From: Cryptomeria japonica
Lineage: Eukaryota; Streptophyta; Pinopsida; Cupressales; Cupressaceae
Length of the DNA: 64,000 nt
Direction: 5' to 3'
Assembly: GCF_030272615.1 (NCBI RefSeq)
Contig: NC_081410.1
Coordinates: forward strand, 193,025,619-193,089,618
The position numbers and the translations under genes were made by a program. The notes below the pieces were generated by a model that saw nothing but the letters and a program-made list of their open reading frames with translations, was not told the origin of the DNA and did not search any database. Below are positions 11,571 through 23,000 of this stretch, one piece after another (positions within the stretch are counted from its first letter, which is position 1; every line of letters begins with the position of its first letter).

Positions 11571-11936
11571 AAAAAACATGTAATAATAAATATGACTATA
11601 ATATTATTTTAAAATTAAATTAAATATAAATATAAATTAAATATAAATATAATGTAACAATTGTACAAATTATATTGTAACAAGTACTACATACAATAAT
11701 AAATATAACTATGTTATGTTTAATTTAATGTGTATTACCTTAAAAAATCTCATATGTTAATTGTATATTATATTATATTTATATACAATATTTTCTATTG
11801 CAGAGTATAGTATTTGAATATAGATGTAATTTTATTTTTTACACTACAAGAATCAAGTAGACCCCTATAAATTGTAGTGTGTTGGGTAAACTTTTTAATG
11901 TGACCAATGATGTTGGCACAATAAATATAATTATAT
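11571..11936. other. AT-rich spacer without recognised features
   Basis: Very AT-rich DNA with short direct repeats of aaattaaatataaatat. No open frame, knuckle, LTR end or RNA gene is visible. Confidence 0.5.
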
Positions 11937-12867
11937 ATTTTTTATTTTTTTGGTAAATGCCACCTTATGGGGGTGACTCTCTAATTGGTTTTAAAACAAA
12001 AATACATACAAATTATAAAATAAAAGTGAAGGATAAAAAGTATCCCAACACACAACTCACTAACTCTCCCCAATGGAGCTAGAGAGAGCAACATCCCATT
12101 CCCTTGTACATACAATTGCAAAGCTTCCATATTGTTCCTCTTTGAATCCTACAAACAAAATACTATATGAACTCATGCCCATCTAATACCCCAACCAATA
12201 GGAATGCCACAAACTCCTAATCCTCCAAACTCAACTTGCACCAAGCACCGATTATCTAAAAAATGACAGCCCACACCCCAAAAGATGAAGAGCCACCCAT
12301 TTTGAATCACATAAACATTAGTCCAATCTGCACCCACCAAGGGTAATTCCACACAAAGAGTCAACCATACATAGATGAATCCAAAACAACAACCATCTCT
12401 CCTAAACTACATCACAAACTCAACAAAATCCTCACCCATAATAGATGAATCCAAGCAGCAATCATAACTAATTATTGAGACCAATAGCAAACATGCAAAT
12501 CAAAATAGAGACCGCGATCCAAAATAAAAATAAATAAACATCCACAAATCCTCACATGTCTAGAAACATTGCCAAGCAAACAAAAAGATTCAAAGTGAAG
12601 CAAGGACCCTGAAACCACCATCCTAAACACCCATCAACTCCCTCTCCTAACATCCTTTGAGTCCTTCTTAATGACTTGTGAAATAACCTTCTAGTCCGTC
12701 GTTTCTTTCAAACTCACAAATGGGGGCAAGCCCTCCACACCATAACTAACCAATAAGTCTACAACACTATTGGCTCCCTAAATATGTGTTAACCAAGAAA
12801 TTAAGTTGCTCTACCCACACCCATTCTCTTCTAACAAGATTTGTAAGCTTCCAATTTAGAGTCAATT

Positions 12868-13230
12868 TTATACACAACATTGATGCAAATAAGTAAATCT
12901 CCTCCACATCCACCTTTTGGTGACCCTCCTAACAAACTCTTTCAAACCAAATACTAACGCTAGAAATTTTGCCTCATTATTCAAGGCATATAACCAATAT
13001 AACCACCCATCACCCACACCACAGAGTTGTGTCATCCCTTGAGATACATCCAATATCAGCCTTTTCTAGATCACCTAAATTTGCACCATTGAAATTCAAT
13101 TTTAACATTTTGCTTGGGGGAGCCAACCCTTTTTCCTTTTTACACCCAACCCAAGATCTAAAGGGTGAGCCAATGGTAATCAAAACCTTTGAAACCCTCC
13201 TAAACCTTTTCCTTCAATTCATCCCAATAT
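12868..13230 (-). pseudogene. LINE-B RNase H domain remnant
   Basis: The - strand reading gives 'MLKLNFNGANLGDLEKAD' near 13110-13060 (family: 'WVKLNFDGAS.GNPG'). Then 'CGVGDGWLYWLYALNNEA' and 'KFLALVFGLKEFVRR' follow, matching 'G.GG.......N.AEY.AL..GL'. This is the RVT_3-type RNase H at the end of plant LINE ORF2, which would remove RNA from the hybrid. The first catalytic Asp is replaced by Asn ('NFNGA'). Stops and frame changes show decay. Confidence 0.7.
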
Positions 13231-13499
13231 GAGAACATAATCAAGTGACCAATAGAAATTTGACTATTCACAATCTCCAACAATTCCATCATCAATGTTT
13301 TTAATATTGATTCAATATTAAGCATTGCATTATTAAAAACCTTCCAATTTCTCTTTTTCCACAAGTATCATGCTACTAAGGAGGGAGCAACAACCCATGA
13401 CCCACCCCACAAATTAGACTTATGCAAACATGGCCAACCATTCAAGAAGTCCTTGAATTTCACATTCCTTAGGCCAACTCATAGAAGTCTACCTTGGAT

Positions 13500-13971
13500 C
13501 CAATCCCAAAACACGGACACTATGAGACAACCCAAAAGAAGATGGTCACGAGTCTCTTTTTCTTTATTTTACATTGCACATATACTTAGACCGACAACAC
13601 CAATCTATTCAACCTTTCCTCTATTAGAATCTTCCCATGTAATGTCATCCACACAAAAAACACCCACCTTTAGAAGAACCAGTATGCTCATACATAACTC
13701 ACATTTCCAATCGCCTATACCTTCGCCCATACACAATGAATTGTTTACAAGTATGAACCCAACTTTGCTTCATACCACAAGACCTCATATGCTCCCTTAG
13801 TCCATACAACTCTACTCTCTTGCAAAATAGACTATAGGCCTGCATCTCCCTCTCCTCAATCTCTAATGAGGAAATGTCTTTCCAATGCCACATAGGTCTA
13901 TCATCAATGGTTAAGTGTTCCAAATAATTTGCCACCTTTGTACCAAACTCAATAGATTGAATAGTATTCAA
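13500..13971 (-). pseudogene. LINE-B zf-RVT region remnant
   Basis: A 90-codon - strand stretch (13971-13699) contains 'YLEHLTIDDRPMWHWKD', as in the region between RT and zf-RVT. Downstream 'ETRDHLLLGCLIVSVFW' near 13560-13510 fits the zf-RVT signature (E-x-x-x-H-L-L-x-x-C...W). It is a structural zinc-binding region of LINE ORF2. The frame shifts between these parts. Confidence 0.6.
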
Positions 13972-14719
13972 GTTTCTTGTAGGTTCAACTTCACACTGGG
14001 GCGAGAAGCCTTCCTACAAATCCATCCAAAAAATTGCTCATAAATTTCTTATTGTTGATCCCCTTGAGGGATCTACAATTGTGAGAATCCTTATAGTGTT
14101 ACTAGAGTCCAAATACTTCCCCCTCATCACCCTACACCATGAATTTTTTTGGATTCACGTATATTTTTTAAATTAATTCTACACTTAATGTGATGTTTTG
14201 GAGCTTGACATTTCTTATTTCTGCTCCCCCATTTCAATACTCCCTATAGATGGTGTCCCATTTGATCAACTAAATGTGGTTGTTCCCATTAGACCCATCC
14301 CATGGGATTTTTTAAAATATTTTCTCAATTATAATTGTAGGTATTTCATTAAGGTTAAGGCATGATAGTGAAAATTGGGATAGCACTCAACACTTATTTC
14401 AACATTGTCATGCTTCCTGGTAAAAGCCAACCAACACCCCTTCCAGGATGAAGCTCGCACCATGCAACTTCCAATGCAATAAACCCAAAGAGCCAATCAA
14501 ATGCTCCCCTTAAACATAGGAACCCCAAGGTATTTAAATGCCAGTTCACCAACATTAAACCCAATGATATTGATCACCCTTGGCATGCCTTACCTGCATT
14601 GGAAAAAAAAAAACTTTTGTCTTTTCCTAGTTAATGATTTGACCCAAATAATCATTGTAGTAACACAGTGTACCTCTAATCAGCGATTCCTTGCCCAACA
14701 ATGCCATATTATCAACAAA

Positions 14720-15033
14720 TTAGATATGGGAAAAAGGCTCTAAACTCCTCGCACTGACAACATCTTTCCAGTCATCGCTGACTACCTTATCTTTAATTAA
14801 GCTACTCAACGTGTCTACCACTAACACATATAAAAAATGTGAAATCGGATCACCTTGGTGCAAATCCCAAGCAAATTGGAAAAAAACAACATAGCAAACA
14901 CAACAATCGAGAATCTGAATGTTGAAATGTAGTGAAGGATTTTTGCTAGCCAAGAAGGACCAAAACCCATCCTCTTGAAAACCATCATAAGAAACCTCTG
15001 ACTAGCCATTTCATAAGCCCTTTTAATGTCCAT
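14720..15033 (-). pseudogene. LINE-B reverse transcriptase palm remnant
   Basis: Two overlapping - strand frames together give the palm of a LINE RT. 'MDIKRAYEMASQRFLMMV' is motif A (family 'LDVKRAYDMVDW'), then 'MGFGPSWLAKILHYIS', 'FRFSIVVF', and in the next frame 'WDLHQGDPISHFLYVLV', the motif B 'GLRQGDPLSPFLFVL'. A frameshift separates the two and no catalytic F-A-D-D is found. The remaining RT thumb further left (14040-14700) is too broken to delimit. Confidence 0.75.
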
Positions 15034-15246
15034 TTTTTCAACATGCTTTTTTTTTAATGAGTCATAATAGAGAGAATTATTTCATTATCCAAAATATTAC
15101 TAAGTGAGGGATATTTAACTACAACCTCTGACTAACCATGTCGTAAGCCCTTTTAATGCCCATTTTTTCAACATGCTTCTTTTTTTCTAAGTCATAATCA
15201 AGTGAATTATTTCATTAGCCAAAATATTACTAAGAGAGGGATATTA
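14993..15246. repeat. Tandem duplication, 130-bp unit, spanning LINE-B motif A
   Basis: Two copies, 14993-15122 and 15123-15246, both start aacctctgactar and run through caacatgctt, a T-run and a shared attatttcatta tail. Each contains the RT motif A codons on the - strand (KRAYEM / KRAYDM). Copy 2 keeps the more ancestral KRAYDMV reading. It is a local duplication at or after LINE insertion. Confidence 0.8.
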
Positions 15247-16155
15247 CTATGGAAGTATATACCCTGGACTCAATAGTAAGAGAGGAATATGATGTTAACA
15301 TAGATTGTGAAACAAACATGTTTAGTAGAATAACATATGAACAAAAATTAAACAAACTCCATATGATAGCATACATATAGCCAACTTCACATATTCACAT
15401 AGATCCTAACATCCATTCATTGCATACATAATTATGTACAATTTCACCTTTACGTTATAATGTCCATTATGCCTCTTCTAAAACTCTTCTTCTATTTTGT
15501 TACATGGTATTTTACTTTATAAATATATTTTCCTAATGGGACGTGTTCCTTGAAAATATACTACTTCTTTGAGGGGTGTCCTTTCAACCAAGAGCTTTGT
15601 AACCTCCTTGTGGTGGTTCATGGTAGGATCTTTGCCTCCATTCTATGTCTTATAGATTTCTTGCTAACACACACCTAGGAAACTAAATACACTTTTTAAA
15701 TATTTCATTTATATTGAGTTGGAAATCTTTTGATATTTGTTGGTGCTATAAAATAATAAATAAATACACTAGAAGCAATCTATAAAATAATTTAAATGAG
15801 AAATAAGCATATGCAAACCTTTATGCAATTGAATTCATTCAAGATACCTTCATGCACAAAGAAAGGAAAAATGTTTAGGGTTTGCCTCTATCAAATCCCT
15901 ACCTTGGTTTTTCCACCTCCACAATAGCTGAAATAGATAGTTTAAAAGATAAGTAGACATATGTTCTTATTCTAAGTTCATATAGAGATAAGAATAAGGT
16001 TAAAAGTTAAATTATTTGAAAGGGATGTGATAAATCTCTAAGCTTCCTACAGGCACAAATTAATAGAATGATATTACTTGCGAGGCTTGATAAAGGTAAA
16101 GAAAGAGAAGTATGAGAGAATATCATGAGAGTATTGTAGCAATATGTGGAGATTT
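15247..16155. other. Unassigned AT-rich DNA, possibly part of the older Gypsy LTR
   Basis: No coding sequence is recognised. This block, together with 27502-27727 and 30637-30860, becomes continuous if the two younger insertions are removed. The joined piece ends in ...aacattaca just before a polypurine tract, so part of it may be the left LTR of the old Gypsy. The start of that LTR was not found. Confidence 0.3.
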
Positions 16156-16160
16156 GTATG

Positions 16161-16935
16161 TGTGTATGGTGAAAATGGATAACAATAATAACAATATTGA
16201 AAGGCTAAATGAATTCAACCACCAAACCCTAGCCTAACAATCAACAAAGATCCACCATAACATATTAAGATTACCTAAGACAATGCAAATCACATGAAAT
16301 CACAAAGATTATACCATCACATGTCCAATAGGGTTCTGATCTCCATTCTTCCTATCTCCATTGATCTTGCTTGATATATTTGCTCTCAGATTTTATATGC
16401 ACAAGAGCTCAACAAAGAACGGAATGTGGTTGCAAGTAGGATCGTAGTGTAGTCAATTGCATAAAAGATCATTAGGTCATTAGGGTTTGATAATGAAGAA
16501 GGCATCTCTTTAAATAGAAGACACAATATGAAATGGAGGGATAAGATTGAGAGGTGTAAAAAAGGAGGTCGGCTAGGATTAGAGGGTAGGTAGAAGAAAT
16601 AATAAAATAATGAAAGAGGTAGGTAGTGTAGGAATTAAGAGATGAATGGCATGTGTCGTGTGTAGAAAAGGCTAATGAATTAATTAAATAAACAAAGATT
16701 TATTTAATTAATAGAGGAAATGGGATAATTAAATAAATAAAATATTTATTTAATTTAGGAAAAGAATAATTTAAATAAATAAATGTATTTATTTAAATGA
16801 GAAATAAGGCTAGAAGAGGATAAATGAATTAATTGAATAAATAAAGATTTATTTAATTAATAGAAGAATTAGGCTTTGATAATTAAATAAATAAAATATT
16901 TATTTAATTAGACATGACAATTTTGGGTGTCTACA
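16161..16935 (-). repeat. Gypsy-1 3' LTR
   Basis: 775 bp, nearly identical to 26725-27496. In element orientation it starts tgtagacacccaaaattg and ends ccatacaca. It carries AT-rich palindromes such as ttaaataaatattttattt around 16680-16915, and a TATA-like tatttaaag on the - strand at 16508-16516. Preceding TSD is gtatg at 16156-16160. Confidence 0.93.
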
Positions 16936-16951
16936 TTTTGCCCCTCTTTGA
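16936..16951 (-). other. Gypsy-1 polypurine tract
   Basis: On the - strand aaagaggggcaaaa directly abuts the 3' LTR start tgtagaca. This is a textbook position and composition for second-strand priming. Confidence 0.85.
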
Positions 16952-17280
16952 GACAATGCGGCTTGTCGCGTTGTTTCAAAGAAGATAATATGAACTGATA
17001 CAGAGTTGCCCCAGTATGGGAATGATATGCCCCCTCGAGAGATTGGATGAAAATGTCTGAAAAGATTGCAGACAATCTCTCGATAAGAAAGAAAGGCTAT
17101 AATGGACTGACCGAATAAAGTGACAAAGTCACAGGATGAAGAAGACTGACTCGGGAAAATGAAGACTAAGGCTAGAATAGGCTATAAGATAGACCACGGG
17201 TAAAAGACATCCTCATTGTCATCTACACCTTCACGAGATCAAAGTGCAGAGCAAGAAAAGAGCAGCAGCAGTCAGCAGCG

Positions 17281-18480
17281 ATGGCTTTTGTGCACAGATT
17301 CGACCGCGTTCGCCGATTTCAGAGACCAGCAGAGGCAGGAGAGCCGGTAAGTACCACCAAACCTCCTCGTACTTTGACGCATTTAATTTTGTCATTAATG
17401 CATGCTAGGTAATGTAATAAATGCATGTTTATGTCAAGAAAAAGCGTTTGTGTCCAAAAAATGTGAATTTGTGCCTTCTAGGTCAAATCGGCAGTTCTGT
17501 GATGAACATATGTTGTCGATTGGATAAGCTGCTGAGGGGATACACTCAAGCAGGTCCTCTAGGAAGACTAGGATAGATCAAGGCACTTTGTGATGAATAG
17601 TGAGTACCAAGATAGAGTACTTTGTGATGAACAGGGAGTACCAAAATATGAGCAGCACTTTGTGATGAACAGGGAGTGCAAATGTGAGTAACACTTTGTG
17701 ATGAACAGTGAGTGTCACACACGTAGTACTTTGTGATGAACATGGAGTACTACTAGGATAGATAGCAACACTTTGTGATGAACAGTGAGTGTCACTAGGA
17801 TAAATAGCTATGTGCATTTAGATGGCGAGTAGCATTTTGTGATAAACAGTGAATGCCACTATGACTGACATGATTTGATTTGCTTGACTGCAGGAGTACT
17901 TGCCGATGCTGGAGTCACGGGAGAGATTCCTGTCGACGCAGAGGTTGCGACCTGAGTTGTCGCCGAGGACTGAGCTGCGATTGAGGCTATGGGCTTGAGA
18001 CATATTCTGTATGTGCCTGAGTTTCGGGCAAACATGGGATTGCTGACTGCACTAGCTGAGAGATGGCACTCCGAGACATGTACATTTTATTTGTCGATGG
18101 GGGAGATGACAGTCACCTTGGAGGATGTATACAGGATTCTGCGGATACCGATCGATGGGGAGTTAGTACCCTATGATCGAGACGGAGATAGGGATGCACT
18201 GAGACGAGTGTTCTAGGATCCAGGACTGGAGATGAGGGTGGGACATGTGGCATGGGATACCATGACAGGGACAAGATTAGCACTACCAACAGTGTTGGCA
18301 GGAGTTATCAGTGGGTTCCTCTGTCTGGATAGGGCGACATGAGGGGTGGCTGCAGGGATGATCTTGGGGCGGGTCCTTCTAGGGCTCAAACTCCGTCGAG
18401 GCCAGCCAGCTCTGAGGAAGGGAATTCATCATAGTCGTAGAGGGCTCCCTATGTATCAGTATTGTACCATTTTATATGAT
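17281..18480 (+). pseudogene. Plant mobile domain (PMD)-like gene remnant, antisense within Gypsy-1
   Basis: The + strand, opposite to gag, encodes a PMD, the domain of MAIN/MAIL1-type plant proteins that also occurs in plant transposons. A first piece opens with ATG at 17281 (MAFVHRFDRVRRF, then QRPAEAGEP) and ends at a strong donor, gtaagt (17347). An acceptor ...cttgactgcag ends at 17893, followed by 'EYLPMLESRERFLS'. After a +1 frame change the PMD proper begins near 17989: 'LLTALAERWHSETCTFYL', 'GEMTVTLEDVYRIL', 'IPIDGELVPYD', which fit the family core 'ALVERWRPETHTFHLP.GE.TVTLEDV..LLGLPVDG'. It continues after a TAG (18214-18216) and a TGA (18340-18342) to about 18480. The frameshift and stops show it is dead. 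Gene capture by the retroelement is the likely origin. Confidence 0.8.
17581..17860. repeat. About seven short tandem repeats (core actttgtgatgaacagtgagt)
   Basis: Units of roughly 30-45 bp share the core cactttgtgatgaacag-g-gagtg. Spacers vary (gtaccaagatagag, gtcactaggataaatag). They lie inside the putative PMD intron. No spacer uniformity and a plant context rule out a CRISPR array. Their role is unknown; they could be tandem slippage products or a bound regulatory array. Confidence 0.8.
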
Positions 18481-20082
18481 GATGTAGACACCTATGAGTG
18501 ATTGTAGCCATATGATTTTGACATCATTGTATCATGACACTTTATATATATATATGAGATGATTCATCTTTGCGGAAGCTATATGCATGCATACCCATGT
18601 GATGTATGTTTCTATGTGATGCTTATGATATGGATGCAAATATGTATATGATGCAATGCAATATTTTTGTTCTTTTATGTTTTATATGTGTATGCATGAT
18701 GCAAATGTGAATGTATGTAATGTCGATGAATATGATAATGCAAATGTAAATTGTGCTAACAGGTGTTGTGTGCAGAATGTGATGCAGTTTTGATATCTAT
18801 ATGTTTGTATGAAATGCAAATGTTTTTGGTGTGTCATTATACTCAGTCATGTGATAGCAGGCTACGCGGACTCAATAAGGACGATGGAAGTCAATCAAGA
18901 AAGGGGGATGAAAGATAGAAGATATGACCGTGAAAGAGCTTCTTGTGCGTTATCATCATTGAGCTTTATTATGGTAAGTAGGTTATGACAATCGAGGCAT
19001 ATGTTTGACCCAGAAAGTCATTGTACCTGTTTGCATGGAGATAAGACAGTCACAAACAAGGAATGCCCCAGTTCATACTAGACTCACAGTGTCCTCATAT
19101 CCTTGGACAAGTCATAGCATTACTAAGAGACAATCCACAGACAGCAAACAAAATAGGTGACGATACCCCATCCTCGCCTTTCTAGTCAAAGACATCCTGG
19201 AGATAGAATCTCTAGTCAAAGACATCTTGGAAAAGCTAAAAGACATGTCACCAAAAGATAAAATCAAAAGAAAACCAAGACTCGACACCAACATCCACTG
19301 TAGTCCTCAAGTTTAGTGTCTCTTGTCACTTGTATAAGTCTTATTTGATTGTGGTCACAATGTTTACTTTCTCAAAAAGGATAGATAGCACTAAACCATA
19401 TGTTGTCTGAGTCTGTTGAAAGATGTGATTTGTTGAAGCCCATTGTTGCTGCTGTGTCATCTGAAACTGACTGAATCCATGAAGCTGATACTTTATTGCG
19501 GAGAAGATGAAATTTTATTGCGGACTGGCAATGCAGATGTTGTTTTATTGTGGATTGTGTGCGAATAGACTGAAGGAAGCTGGAAGAAACTGTACTCCTC
19601 GAAACATGTGATGTTCTCAGTTCCACACCCATCACTAGACGTAGGATTTGCCTTAGCCACATATAGGATCTGATTTATTATGGATGGAAAGGGAGGTTTA
19701 TTATGAATGGCTAACCAATCTTGGGTAGATCAATAACAAGCCATGAAGGGAATGGGTAAGTTTATTATGAGTGAATTAGTCGTGAGTGTGTGCAAAGTGA
19801 AAGGATGAAAGTGAATCCTGAAGGAGGGAGGAGCAATGTCTCTACGCATGGCGCTGGTAACCCAGTTTTCACCATGGTACTTGCCCAGGGCGCCACCGAA
19901 GTGATTTTCACCGTTGGACGAAATTATTTCTCTTTACTTTTTTGGATTTTTCAATTTTTTTGTGTCACAAGGCGCCTGTTTGCCAGGTTTTCACCAAGTA
20001 ACAATTTTTTTGTTTTTATAATTTTTTGTATTTTTGAATTTTTTGATTTTTTTGTATTTTTGAATTAGGATATTCTGCAGAA
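18481..20082. other. Gypsy-1 non-coding 3' region
   Basis: No ORF is recognised. It holds a (TA)n tract near 18545 and a twofold repeat of tctagtcaaagacatc-tgg at 19181-19232. A dispersed motif tttattgcgga/tttattatgaatgg occurs about six times between 19490 and 19775. Near 19850-20000 is a T-rich stretch with two 'ttttcacc' blocks around ggcgcc. Such long non-coding 3' regions are normal in Tat/Ogre-type elements. Confidence 0.5.
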
Positions 20083-23000
20083 CTATGTGTAAAATCTGTG
20101 AAGATGCATGTTGTTGATAGGATCCTCCAAAGGTTCACCTTTTGTAGTTGAGAGCTGATATGCCCCAGATCCATATACTGTTGTAATGATGTAAGGAACA
20201 AGCCAATTTGGTTCGAACTTGCCCTTCTTCTCTCTGTCTTGCTGATTTTTGGGGTTTTCTCTGAGAACCAAATCACCTACCTCAAATGTGTGAGGCTTGA
20301 CTTTATGATTGTAACTACAACGTTCCTTAACTGAATGATGTGTATCTTGAGTGATTGTCTTCCTTGATGAAGGAACTGAGATAGAATTACTAGTGTGTGG
20401 ACTACATAGGCCCATATGCGTGTCACCTGAAGAAGTTTGGGCATCACTGATAACAAAGTCCTTTGAGGAAGCTCCATTAAAGCTCCATGATGTATCGCCA
20501 GAAGGGGATGGATGTGTGGAACACGTGGATGAGTTATGAAGGCTTATGATTGCAAAAATGAGTGAGAGTAGGATAGCATGATGGAGACTTAGGATCAACA
20601 AGTATGCTTTTTGGCTTAAAATTGTAGAACTTTTGCCCCCAGTTATTTTGATATTAGGGGAGATCAACTCTTGCTCTTTTTGCTTCATAGGATTTTTATC
20701 CTTGACTTTGATTTTTGCAGAGTCCAATAGCTTTTGATTTTGATTTGGACTAAAGGACTTTTCTTTACTTTTGTCTTGTAGATTTTTCTTTTCAAAGCTT
20801 GATTCTTGATCCCCAATGAGTAAGGGCTTTTGTAATTCTTGTTGATCCAAGTTTGGAAGTGGAGTGGAAATGGAATGAGTGGATGAAATAGTAAGGCTAT
20901 GTGAGTTCTCAAGAGGGTTGGCGATATGCTCAATAGATTCTTCGTTGGAACCTCTCTTAGGACTATTGATATCAAGAGATGCTTGCACCACTAGAGGAGA
21001 TTTGCATTCAGACTTAGTAGCCACAACACTAGGTGGTTCACACCCAATTCCTTGCAAATTGTTTATAGACTGTTCTTGTTGACTGAATACCTTAGGAGAT
21101 AATGGGATTTGATCAACATGAAAGATATACTCACCACATCCCATGTCTTTAAACTTGAACTTTTCTTTGATCTCTGCTTGTTTTGATGTAAAAGCTTTCA
21201 GGGATTCTGGATCCACATATGTCGATGAAGGAATAGCTTCTTGATTGACTGGGATTGTTATTTCTGATCGAGGTCGTAGATTGTTGCAATATATAAATGG
21301 ATTTAGGTCAGCTTTCACAGTCACTTCAACTCCATTGTGAGGAAACTTGATACATCGATGATATGTAGATGGGACTGCGCTCATTTCATGAATCCATGGA
21401 CGTCCCAAGAGTATGTTGTATGTGAGATCTAGATCCAGAACTTGAAAAACCACATCCTTTGTAACTGGTCCAATTCTTAGAGGTAAGGTGACTGTGCCCT
21501 TGGATGAGTGTTCTTCATCATCATATGCTTTTATAGTAATTTTGTTTGTAGAATTCATAGCTTTGTCGGAATATCCCAATTGTTTAATAGTGCTCAATGT
21601 ACAAATGTTTAGACCAACTCCTCCATCTATCAGGACTCGTTTGATTCTATGTTTGTGTATGAAGGCTTCAATGTGTAATGGTGCATTATGTGGCTGACTT
21701 ACGGAGGCATCATCGACTTCTGTGAATGTAAGGGAATGTGGAACGGATAGGTATCCCACCATGGCTTGAAACTGGTCCACGTTCAAATCAGTAGGAACAG
21801 TGGTGTCTCTCAAGATTTTGTCAAGAATAGCTTTATGAGCGGGGGATATGCGCAAGAGCTCAAGGATGGAAATAAGCTCGGGTGTCTTCCCTAACAGTTC
21901 TACAAGGTCATACTCAGGCTTGGTTGATGAAGAAGCGGTATTTTTAGTGGAGGCACCTGGCAACGTAATTTTACCTCAACGAGTTGTAACATGACATTCA
22001 GAGGTATGTTCAAAAGAAGATCCAACACCTCTTGGGACAATCTTGGGTCTCTGAGGAGGATTCTCAGGATTTTTGTTCTTGATGGTAATAGTAGAGATAT
22101 GATTGATAGTTGAATCATAGTTATAAGGTGCTCTAGTATAGTTGGCCTGATCATCTGTGACTTTGGCTTTTCCCTTGTCATGCTTTGGGAATGGTTCCTT
22201 AAACATCTCATGTTCTTGATTGGATGAGTGTCCCTCAATCTCAATATCACCTCTATCAATGAGATCTTGTACGATGTTCTTCAGTCGATGACAATTTCCT
22301 GTCTTATGACCCTTGCTCTTATGAAATTCACAATACTCATCATCATTCCACCAATTTGGTTTGACCTTTGGTTCATATGGAGGAAAATTTGGAACTGTGA
22401 TTACCTTGTTTGTCACTAACTTTTTGAAGACTGACTCAAGTGGTTCTCCCAATGGAGTGTACTTCCTTCGTGATCTAGAAGTTGCTTGAGTATTCACTTG
22501 ATTGTTTGTAGAACTTGATCCTGAAAAGATGAATTTGGGTCTCACTGTATTGGCGTCAACAACACCATCATTGACTGTGTTCTTGTTTTTATTCCAAAAT
22601 CTTGGCTTGTCCTTTCCTTTAAAGTCATCTTTGTTTTCCTTGAATATCTTAATGACTCCTTGTTCAATTAGAACCTTTTCTGTTGCTAAGCCTTTTTCAA
22701 TGACGTCCTTGAAGGTGGACAAACAAGCTTTTCTTAGATCATAGCCAATGTCCCTGTTAACATTTTGTGTGAACATTTCTACAATTTGTTTATGTGGAAT
22801 TTCACAAGAGCATCTGCTGGCTAGATTTCTCCATCTTTGTAAAAATGATGCAAAAGATTCTCCCTCTTTTTGCTTGGTATTGCACAAAGTAGTGATTGAC
22901 ATGTCTGTCTCTATATTGTAGGAGAAATGTTGAATAAATGCCGCTGCTAAGTCACCCCATGACTTAATACCAGGTGGTAGTTGGGAGAACCATTCCATAG

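Larger units (their letters stand above)
11937..15246 (-). mobile_element. LINE-B, 5'-truncated LINE
   Basis: Read on the - strand, this region gives RT from motif A onward, a zf-RVT-like region and RNase H, then a 3' end that reads ...cataaggtggcatttacc followed by an A-rich run at about 11937-11955. It begins at RT motif A, so ORF1, endonuclease and the RT fingers are missing, as expected of incomplete target-primed reverse transcription. Coding is broken throughout. The 5' edge is blurred by a tandem duplication at 14993-15246. No target duplication was found. Confidence 0.75.

Noticed and set aside
17581-17860. Possible CRISPR-like array
   Set aside because: Repeat units vary in length and sequence, spacers share sequence with one another, and the context is a plant retrotransposon.
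18540-18556. (TA)n tract as a regulatory element
   Set aside because: Simple microsatellite; the same holds for 61850-61866 and 62230-62248.
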